DNA from: an uncultured Bacteroidia bacterium | Lineage (GTDB): Bacteria; Bacteroidota; Bacteroidia; Bacteroidales; UBA932 | Direction: 5' to 3' | Length of the DNA: 38,852 nt | Assembly: GCA_902795735.1 (NCBI GenBank) | Contig: CADBMD010000032.1 | Location: 1-38,852, forward strand | Shown: piece by piece, positions 33,675 through 38,852 of the stretch | Position numbering within the stretch: position 1 is the first letter of the stretch | How the letters are laid out: each line of letters starts with the position of its first letter | Notes under the pieces: model-generated | The model's input: only the letters and a program-made list of their open reading frames with translations | Databases searched by the model: none | What the model was told of the DNA's origin: nothing | Position numbers and translations under genes: made by a program

Positions 33675-33706
33675 CAAAGATAGGAAAATTTTCTTAATTT
33701 TGTCAA
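33675..33706 (-). promoter_or_regulatory. Bacteroidota promoter of rpsU
   Basis: On the minus strand TTG (33706-33704, within TTTTGACA) is followed after 21 bp by TATCTTTG (33682-33675). This is one of the best matches to the Bacteroidota -33/-7 pattern in the window. It overlaps the divergent promoter of the ATPase gene. Confidence 0.7.
33695..33702 (+). promoter_or_regulatory. Bacteroidota -7 element for the ATPase-sirtuin-xylBA operon
   Basis: TAATTTTG matches TAnnTTTG and lies 22 bases before the ATPase start. It sits between the -33 and -7 boxes of the rpsU promoter on the other strand, so the two promoters cannot be occupied at the same time. Confidence 0.55.
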
Positions 33707-33724
33707 AACAAAAATGTTATTTGC

Positions 33725-34879
33725 ATGGACAGCCCGTTTTTGTACAACAAATATGTGACAGGTCAGCGTTTCATCGGCCGAAAGGAAGACTGTACCATCC
33801 TTGGCAACTTGCTTTCACAGAGTGAGAACGTGGTTATCTGGGAACCGTATGGAACCGGTAAGAAATCCATCGTGCACCAAGTCCTTACCAAGATGCGGGT
33901 GTCCGGCATGCGCTTTACCACGGGCGACATCACCGCCCTTGACATACGTCATTCAGAGGTGTTCATCAAGCGGCTTGGCGCCGCAGTCATAAGGCTTGCG
34001 GCTTCCACTCCCGATGAATATGCCGCAGTGGTGGCAAAGTATCTTGCCGGGACCCATTTTGTTTTCGACAGGGAGGCTTTTTCCAGTTCAGATACCATCC
34101 TGTCGACCAATTGGGATCTGGACCGGGATGATTTCAAGGCAGTCCTGAGGCTTCCATACAGCATCGCTGCCGACAGGCGGGAGAAGATGTTCATGATCGT
34201 CGACGAGTTCCAGAACCTGGACCTTGCCGAGGACGGGGAAGACTTGTTCAAGCTGATGGAAGGCGCCATTGACGAGGCTCGGCTTGCCGGGAACAAGTTC
34301 TTCTCCTACATTTTCCTGGGATCCCAGTACAATGCCATGCAGGACATCTTTGTCAAGAGGCATTTCTTCTACCGCAGGGTGGAGAGGCTCAAACTCAGCA
34401 AGGTGGACGAGAGGGCGATTGTGGAACACATCATCAAGGGATTCCTCGCAAGCGGCAAGGTGGTGGACAGGGACCTTGTCAGCGGCGCCTGCCGGCTCTT
34501 CAGGTGCAATCTGTTTTACATCAATCATTTCACTTCGATCTGCGATTCGCTGTCGAAAGGCTACATAATGGAGCCTGTCCTGCTGGAGGCCCTTGAAACC
34601 ATAATTTCCATCCACAGGGGGCGTTTCATCGCCACCATGAATGACTTGACCACGTTCCAGGTCAGCCTCCTGAAGGCTATCATCGATGGCTACACCAAGT
34701 TCAGTACAGCTGAAGTGATCCGGAAATATTCATTGAATTCTTCTGCGAATGTCCGAAGGCTCAAGGATGCGCTGATGAAGAAAGAGATCCTTACTTTTGT
34801 CGGGGATGACGAGAAACCGCTCATCTTCGATCCTTTGTTCGAATACTGGTTGAGAAATACATATTTCAAGAGAAACTAA
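33725..34879 (+). CDS. AAA/STAND-type ATPase with degenerate Walker A motif and C-terminal winged helix
   Basis: A 384-residue cytosolic protein of the archaeal-ATPase-like group common in Bacteroidota. It begins with the family's NKYVTGQRFIGRKEDCTILG. The P-loop region is EPYGTGKKS (40-48): the first Gly is Glu, and the Ser/Thr after GK that binds magnesium is Lys. Walker B is normal (MFMIVDEFQNL, D160-E161). The FLGSQYNAMQDIF segment matches the sensor region, and the last ~80 residues look like a winged helix (STAEVIRKYSLNSSANVRRLKDALMKK). Its role is unknown. It is directly followed, without a gap, by the sirtuin gene and then xylB-xylA. Confidence 0.8.
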   Translation: MDSPFLYNKYVTGQRFIGRKEDCTILGNLLSQSENVVIWEPYGTGKKSIVHQVLTKMRVSGMRFTTGDITALDIRHSEVFIKRLGAAVIRLAASTPDEYAAVVAKYLAGTHFVFDREAFSSSDTILSTNWDLDRDDFKAVLRLPYSIAADRREKMFMIVDEFQNLDLAEDGEDLFKLMEGAIDEARLAGNKFFSYIFLGSQYNAMQDIFVKRHFFYRRVERLKLSKVDERAIVEHIIKGFLASGKVVDRDLVSGACRLFRCNLFYINHFTSICDSLSKGYIMEPVLLEALETIISIHRGRFIATMNDLTTFQVSLLKAIIDGYTKFSTAEVIRKYSLNSSANVRRLKDALMKKEILTFVGDDEKPLIFDPLFEYWLRNTYFKRN

Positions 34880-35581
34880 ATGGCTAAGAAAAAGATAGCG
34901 GTCCTCACGGGTGCAGGGGTCAGCGCCGAGAGCGGACTGAGTACCTTCAGAGGGTCCGGAGGCCTCTGGGGTGAATATGACCCACAGGAGGTCGCTTCCA
35001 TCGAAGGATGGTACCGTAACCGGGAGCTCGTCCTCGGGTTTTATAACCAGCTCAGGGAGCAACTTTCCAAGGTAAAACCGAATGCGGCTCATTATGCCAT
35101 CGCCGGATTGGAAAAGGACTACGATGTCACGGTCATCACCCAAAATGTCGACAATCTGCATGAAAGGGCAGGGAGCACCAGGGTGGTGCATCTGCATGGG
35201 GAAGCCACCAAAGTCCGTCCAGAGAATGGTGAATATGACCGGACATATTCCGAGAAAGAAGTCATCGACGTCGGTTATGAGCCTGTCGTCCTTGGCGACC
35301 TGGCTCCTAACGGAAGCCAGCTGAGGCCGCATATCGTCTTCTTCGGTGAAGCGGTCCCTAACATAGAAAAGGCCATAGACATCGTAGCTGATGCCGACAT
35401 CATGCTTATCGTCGGAACTTCCCTTAATGTCTATCCTGCCGCCGGGCTCTACCGCTATGCACGGAACGGTGTCCCCGTGTACCTTATCGATCCGGAAGAT
35501 GTGGCCGTCCATGATCCCAGGATCACCCACATCCGTGAAGTTGCGACAAAGGGGATGGAAACTTTCATCAGCAGGCTATGA
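34880..35581 (+). CDS. NAD-dependent protein deacylase (sirtuin, CobB-like) lacking zinc ligands
   Basis: A 233-residue sirtuin that uses NAD+ to remove acyl groups from lysines. NAD-binding GAGVSAESGLSTFRG is at 11-25, TQNVDNLHERAG at 88-98, and catalytic H106 is in HLHGE. LRPHIVFFGEAVP is at 148-160. The two Cys pairs of the zinc module are absent: the stretch 107-147 has no cysteine and is replaced by an acidic Tyr-containing segment. The acyl-pocket Tyr is Y55, but the residue three further on, Arg in E. coli CobB, is L58 (Arg follows at 59). It directly abuts the ATPase stop and overlaps xylB by 4 bp. Confidence 0.9.
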   Translation: MAKKKIAVLTGAGVSAESGLSTFRGSGGLWGEYDPQEVASIEGWYRNRELVLGFYNQLREQLSKVKPNAAHYAIAGLEKDYDVTVITQNVDNLHERAGSTRVVHLHGEATKVRPENGEYDRTYSEKEVIDVGYEPVVLGDLAPNGSQLRPHIVFFGEAVPNIEKAIDIVADADIMLIVGTSLNVYPAAGLYRYARNGVPVYLIDPEDVAVHDPRITHIREVATKGMETFISRL

Positions 35582-37074
35582 GCACATATCTGTTAGGTTA
35601 TGATGTGGGAAGTTCATCCGTCAAGGCAAGCCTTGTCGAGGTGGAGAGCGGCGAGTGCGTCGCCAGTGCATTCTATCCCAAACATGAGAACACCATCATT
35701 TCCATAAAACCCGGGTGGGCTGAACAGGATCCTGTTTCCTGGTGGGAATCCCTCAAGCTTTCGACTGCCGAGGTCCTGGAAAAGTTCCGCCATGGAAGCT
35801 CCTCGGAAAGCAAGCCGAATGTCGCCGCCATAGGAATCTCCTATCAGATGCATGGGCTCGTGTGCCTGGACAAGGACGGGAACCTGCTCCGCAACTCGAT
35901 TATATGGTGTGATTCCAGGGCTGTTCCTTATGGCGAGGCAGCGTTCCGGGGAATAGGAGCGGAGAAATGTCTTGGCCACCTGCTTAATTCCCCCGGCAAC
36001 TTCACGGCCTCAAAACTGGCCTGGGTGAAAGAGAATGAGCCGGAAGTCTTTGAAAATACCGACAAGATAATGCTTCCAGGCGACTACATCGCTTACCTGC
36101 TGACCGGTGAGAAGTGCACTACCATCGGCGGCCTTTCGGAAGGCATGCTCTGGGATTTCAAGGAAAACCGTCCCGCGTCATTCCTGATGGACTGGTTCGG
36201 ATTTGATGAGAAGGTCATTCCAAGGATAGTGCCTGCTTTTTCAGACCAAGGCCGCCTGTCTTCCATGGCTGCTTCCGAACTTGGGCTGGAACCTGGCATA
36301 CCGGTAACTTACAGGGCAGGGGACCAGCCAAACAACGCCCTTTCCCTGAATGTGTTCGATCCTGGTGAAATCGCTGCGACAGCAGGAACCTCAGGAGTGG
36401 TGTACGGTGTGAGCGGAAAGGTGGATTATGATCCTCTTTCAAGGGTCAACACCTTTGCTCATGTCAATCATGAAGAGTCCGCTCCCCGCCTGGGAATCCT
36501 TCTGTGCATCAACGGCACCGGGATAATGAATGCCTGGATAAGAAGGAATGTGGTTCCTCGGGGGATGATGTACGATGAGATGAATGAAGAGGCGGCGAGC
36601 GTGCCGGTCGGATGCGAAGGCGTGTCCGTGTATCCTTTCGGCAACGGAGCGGAGAGGATGCTGGGCAACAAGGACATGGGCTGCAGGATAGAGGGGATCA
36701 ATTTCAATGTCCACACCTGGAAACACCTTGCACGGGCTGCCCAGGAAGGCATCGTGTTCTCCTTCAAGTACGGGACCGACATTATGGAACAGATGGGGAT
36801 GAAAGTCGGTGTAATCCACGCAGGTTTCACCAACATGTTCCTCAGCCCGATATTCCGGGACACCCTTGCTTCAGTGACCGGAGCCACCATAGAACTGTAT
36901 GAGACAGACGGGTCTGCCGGCGCCGCCAAGGGTGCCGGAATCGGAGCCGGAATCTACAAGGATGCCCGGGAGGCGTTCTCCACACTGAAGAGGCTGGCTG
37001 TCGTCGAGCCTGCTCCCGATCCGGTTCCTTATCAGGAAGCTTATTCAAGATGGAAGAATAACTTATTAATATAG
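35578..37074 (+). CDS. xylB: Xylulokinase (FGGY family)
   Basis: A 498-residue sugar kinase that phosphorylates D-xylulose to xylulose 5-phosphate. The N-terminal phosphate-binding YDVGSSSVKASLVEVE and QMHGLVCLD (substrate loop) are present, as are the catalytic Asp in YRAGDQPNNALSLN and the adenosine-binding AATAGTSGVVYG. The C-terminal FGGY domain has AGFTNMFLSPIF and GSAGAAKGAGIGAG. Xylose isomerase follows 6 bp downstream, which fixes the specificity better than the family signature alone. The first 4 bp overlap the sirtuin stop (ATGA). No transporter or XylR regulator is in the window. Confidence 0.93.
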   Translation: MSTYLLGYDVGSSSVKASLVEVESGECVASAFYPKHENTIISIKPGWAEQDPVSWWESLKLSTAEVLEKFRHGSSSESKPNVAAIGISYQMHGLVCLDKDGNLLRNSIIWCDSRAVPYGEAAFRGIGAEKCLGHLLNSPGNFTASKLAWVKENEPEVFENTDKIMLPGDYIAYLLTGEKCTTIGGLSEGMLWDFKENRPASFLMDWFGFDEKVIPRIVPAFSDQGRLSSMAASELGLEPGIPVTYRAGDQPNNALSLNVFDPGEIAATAGTSGVVYGVSGKVDYDPLSRVNTFAHVNHEESAPRLGILLCINGTGIMNAWIRRNVVPRGMMYDEMNEEAASVPVGCEGVSVYPFGNGAERMLGNKDMGCRIEGINFNVHTWKHLARAAQEGIVFSFKYGTDIMEQMGMKVGVIHAGFTNMFLSPIFRDTLASVTGATIELYETDGSAGAAKGAGIGAGIYKDAREAFSTLKRLAVVEPAPDPVPYQEAYSRWKNNLLI

Positions 37075-37080
37075 AAAGAG

Positions 37081-38391
37081 ATGAAAGAATATTTCCCTGC
37101 AATTGGAAAGATCCCCTTCGAGGGCCCCAAGGGCAAGAATCCTCTGGCATTCCATTATTATGAACCCGACAGGATGGTCCTTGGAAAGAGGATGGAGGAC
37201 TGGCTGAAGTTCGCCATGGCATGGTGGCACACCCTTGGCCAGGCAAGTGGCGACCAGTTCGGCGGCCAGACCCGTGAATATGAATGGGACAAGGCCTCTG
37301 ACCCCATGCAGAGGGCGAAGGACAAGATGGATGCCGGATTCGAACTGATGCAGAAGCTCGGCATCAAGTATTTCTGCTTCCATGACGTGGATCTGGTCGA
37401 AGAGGCACCTACTATAGAAGAGTATGAGGCTCGCATGAAGGAAATCACCGACTATGCGCTGGTCAAGATGGAGCAGACAGGAATAAAGCTTCTGTGGGGT
37501 ACTGCCAATGTCTTCGGGCACAAGCGCTACATGAACGGAGCCGCCACCAATCCTGACTTCGACGTGGTCGCCAGGGCAGCCGTCCAGATCAAGAATGCTA
37601 TCGATGCCACCATCAAGCTTGGCGGAACGAACTACGTTTTCTGGGGAGGACGTGAGGGCTATTCTTCACTGCTGAACACTCAGATGCAGAGAGAGAAGGA
37701 TCATCTTGCAAACATGCTTAAGGCTGCCCGCGACTATGCCCGCGCCCATGGCTTCAAAGGGACCTTCCTGATCGAGCCGAAGCCGATGGAGCCTACCAAG
37801 CACCAGTATGATACTGACACCGAGACCGTCATAGGCTTCCTCCGCGCCCACGGCCTGGACAAGGACTTCAAGGTCAACATCGAGGTCAACCATGCCACTC
37901 TTGCCGGACACACCTTCGAGCACGAACTCGCCGTTGCAGTGGACAATGGCATGCTCGGATCTATCGATGCGAACAGGGGAGACTACCAGAACGGCTGGGA
38001 CACCGACCAGTTCCCCGTTGATGTGTTCGATCTTACCCAGGCCATGCTCCAGATTATCAGGAACGGTGGTTTCAAGGATGGAGGTTCTAATTTCGATGCC
38101 AAGCTCCGCCGCAATTCCACCGATCCCGAAGACATATTCATAGCTCACATCTGCGGCATGGATGCCATGTCCAAGGCTCTCCTTGCTGCAGCTGCCATAG
38201 TCGAAGAGTCTCCTATCCCGCAGATGCTCAAGGACAGGTACGCATCATTCGACCAGGGAGAAGGCAAGAAGTTCGAAGAAGGCAGGATGACCCTCGAAGA
38301 GCTCGTCGATTATGCCAAGGCACATGGAGAGCCCGCCCAGACCAGCGGCAAGCAGGAACTCTATGAGACCATAGTCAACCTTTATCTGTAA
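37081..38391 (+). CDS. xylA: Xylose isomerase
   Basis: A 436-residue class II xylose isomerase that converts D-xylose to D-xylulose in the cytosol with two divalent metals. Catalytic CFHDVDL (His-Asp charge relay) lies near residue 100. The metal-binding and signature motifs are YVFWGGREGYSS (182-193), EPKPMEPTKHQYD (~232-244), the lysine-containing IEVNHATLAGHTFEHE and ANRGDYQNGWDTDQFP. The length and sequence fit the Bacteroidota enzymes used widely for xylose fermentation. It is the last gene of the ATPase-sirtuin-xylB-xylA unit, followed by the inverted repeat at 38393-38422. Confidence 0.97.
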   Translation: MKEYFPAIGKIPFEGPKGKNPLAFHYYEPDRMVLGKRMEDWLKFAMAWWHTLGQASGDQFGGQTREYEWDKASDPMQRAKDKMDAGFELMQKLGIKYFCFHDVDLVEEAPTIEEYEARMKEITDYALVKMEQTGIKLLWGTANVFGHKRYMNGAATNPDFDVVARAAVQIKNAIDATIKLGGTNYVFWGGREGYSSLLNTQMQREKDHLANMLKAARDYARAHGFKGTFLIEPKPMEPTKHQYDTDTETVIGFLRAHGLDKDFKVNIEVNHATLAGHTFEHELAVAVDNGMLGSIDANRGDYQNGWDTDQFPVDVFDLTQAMLQIIRNGGFKDGGSNFDAKLRRNSTDPEDIFIAHICGMDAMSKALLAAAAIVEESPIPQMLKDRYASFDQGEGKKFEEGRMTLEELVDYAKAHGEPAQTSGKQELYETIVNLYL

Positions 38392-38392
38392 A

Positions 38393-38422
38393 TTTCAGAA
38401 ATATTTTGCCAAATTTCTGAAA
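38393..38422 (+). terminator. Terminator-like inverted repeat after xylA
   Basis: TTTCAGAAAT (38393-38402) and ATTTCTGAAA (38413-38422) are perfect 10-bp inverted repeats with a ten-base loop, starting one base after the xylA stop. The stem is A/T-rich and no uninterrupted T run follows directly, so it may be a weak terminator or a transcript-end stabiliser. Its loop holds the -33 box of the rplU promoter. Confidence 0.5.
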
Positions 38423-38435
38423 ATTACTATTTTTG
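38404..38435 (+). promoter_or_regulatory. Bacteroidota promoter of rplU
   Basis: TTTTG at 38404-38408 and TATTTTTG at 38428-38435 are separated by 19 bp, an excellent fit to the Bacteroidota -33/-7 consensus. Transcription would start near 38442 and give a leader of about 84 bases before rplU. Confidence 0.75.
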
Positions 38436-38441
38436 CAGTCC

Positions 38442-38525
38442 ATTTTATGGCCCGGAGGCTCCAGAAGATCCGAATCCCTGCATGGGCGGACGCCTCAGGC
38501 TGAAACTTAAAAAAGTTTTTTAATT
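38442..38525 (+). promoter_or_regulatory. rplU 5' leader with candidate structured elements
   Basis: The leader can form several short stems: GAGGC (38455-38459) with GCCTC (38492-38496), GCCC (38450-38453) with GGGC (38484-38487), and an A/T hairpin AAACTT (38503-38508) with AAGTTT (38513-38518) followed by T residues just before the start. The first two cross like a pseudoknot, so not all can form together. An autoregulatory ribosomal-protein leader is possible but unproven. Confidence 0.3.
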
Positions 38526-38837
38526 ATGTACGCAATCGTTGACATTGCAGGCCAGCAGTTCAAGGTCGAGGCCGGAAAAGAGATCTTTGTGAACCGCCTT
38601 CCCGCGGCCAAGGATGCTTCCGTAGAGTTCGACAAAGTCTTGCTGATCGACTCCGAAGGGCAGATCCAGCTCGGTAATCCTTATGTCAAGGGCGCAGTTG
38701 TGAAAGCTACAGTTCTCGATGACGAGGCAAAGGCAGACAAGGTGCTCGTGTTCAAGAAGATCCGTCGCAAAGGTGTCCAGAAGCTAAATGGCCACCGCCA
38801 GAAGCTTTCCAAGATCCGTATCGACGCTATCGCTTAA
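38526..38837 (+). CDS. rplU: 50S ribosomal protein bL21
   Basis: A 103-residue complete protein with the L21 start MYAIVDIAGQQFKVEAGKEIFVNRL and the C-terminal RNA-binding signature KIRRKGVQKLNGHRQKLSKIRI. It binds 23S rRNA with bL20. The usual partner rpmA would lie just beyond the window end. It has its own promoter at 38404-38435 and an A/T-rich start region with no Shine-Dalgarno sequence, in contrast to rpsU. Confidence 0.97.
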   Translation: MYAIVDIAGQQFKVEAGKEIFVNRLPAAKDASVEFDKVLLIDSEGQIQLGNPYVKGAVVKATVLDDEAKADKVLVFKKIRRKGVQKLNGHRQKLSKIRIDAIA

Positions 38838-38852
38838 TTTCAAAAATCTATC

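Noticed and set aside
34730..35530. Minus-strand open frame of 266 codons opposite the ATPase end and sirtuin
   Set aside because: It is a shadow of the sirtuin coding sequence without independent support.
33725..35581. ATPase plus Sir2 as an anti-phage defence module
   Set aside because: The sirtuin is a short CobB-like deacylase with a normal catalytic core, not a defence-type SIR2 NADase, and it is fused by overlap to xylose genes. No other defence gene or mobile element is nearby.

Overview
The window looks like a gene-dense piece of a chromosome from a Bacteroidales-type bacterium (phylum Bacteroidota). The evidence is the set of lineage-typical families: a GldH lipoprotein next to RicT, a DUF2723/TMEM260-like membrane protein, a PG0541-type protein at the end of an RND efflux operon, a BACON/DUF4988 surface lipoprotein, and GH172 and GH20 secreted enzymes. 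In addition, many starts are preceded by the Bacteroidota -7 element TAnnTTTG, most starts lack a Shine-Dalgarno sequence, and rpsU is a striking exception. No rRNA, CRISPR array, transposase or prophage is visible; one tRNA is present.

Layout. 1-6877: the 3' part of a DUF2723 membrane protein, converging on a 23S-rRNA-type SAM methyltransferase; the latter is divergent from pgk, which is followed by lgt and a Cof-type HAD phosphatase, closed by a hairpin terminator. 7038-13073: a four-gene tripartite efflux operon (TolC-like, lipoprotein adaptor, RND pump, PII-like PG0541 protein). 13134-19352: a co-directional run of trxA, an outer-membrane beta-barrel, a LOG-family nucleotide hydrolase, a long-chain polyprenyl diphosphate synthase, DNA polymerase III delta-prime, ricT, gldH and trmB. 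19325-25618: U32 protein (minus), malQ (plus), GH20 hexosaminidase and threonine aldolase (minus). 25804-28807: a 954-residue surface lipoprotein, a strong terminator and a minus-strand tRNA-Leu(UAG). 28836-33638 (minus): AsmA-like protein, GH172 enzyme, rpsU. 33725-38391 (plus): a tightly packed cluster of an AAA-type ATPase with a degenerate P-loop, a zinc-ligand-free sirtuin, xylulokinase and xylose isomerase, followed by rplU.

The most unusual item is a ~177-bp in-frame insertion inside trmB. It is bounded by perfect 25-bp inverted repeats that enclose three further hairpins, so the whole could fold as a cloverleaf. Next to it lies a diverged direct copy of part of the unit. It looks like a palindromic repetitive element that has colonised a coding sequence without breaking the frame. 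Other points worth a second look are the strong Shine-Dalgarno of rpsU with an overlapping divergent promoter, the ATPase-sirtuin-xylBA operon, the PII-like efflux partner, and the rplU promoter whose -33 box lies in the loop of the xylA terminator-like hairpin.
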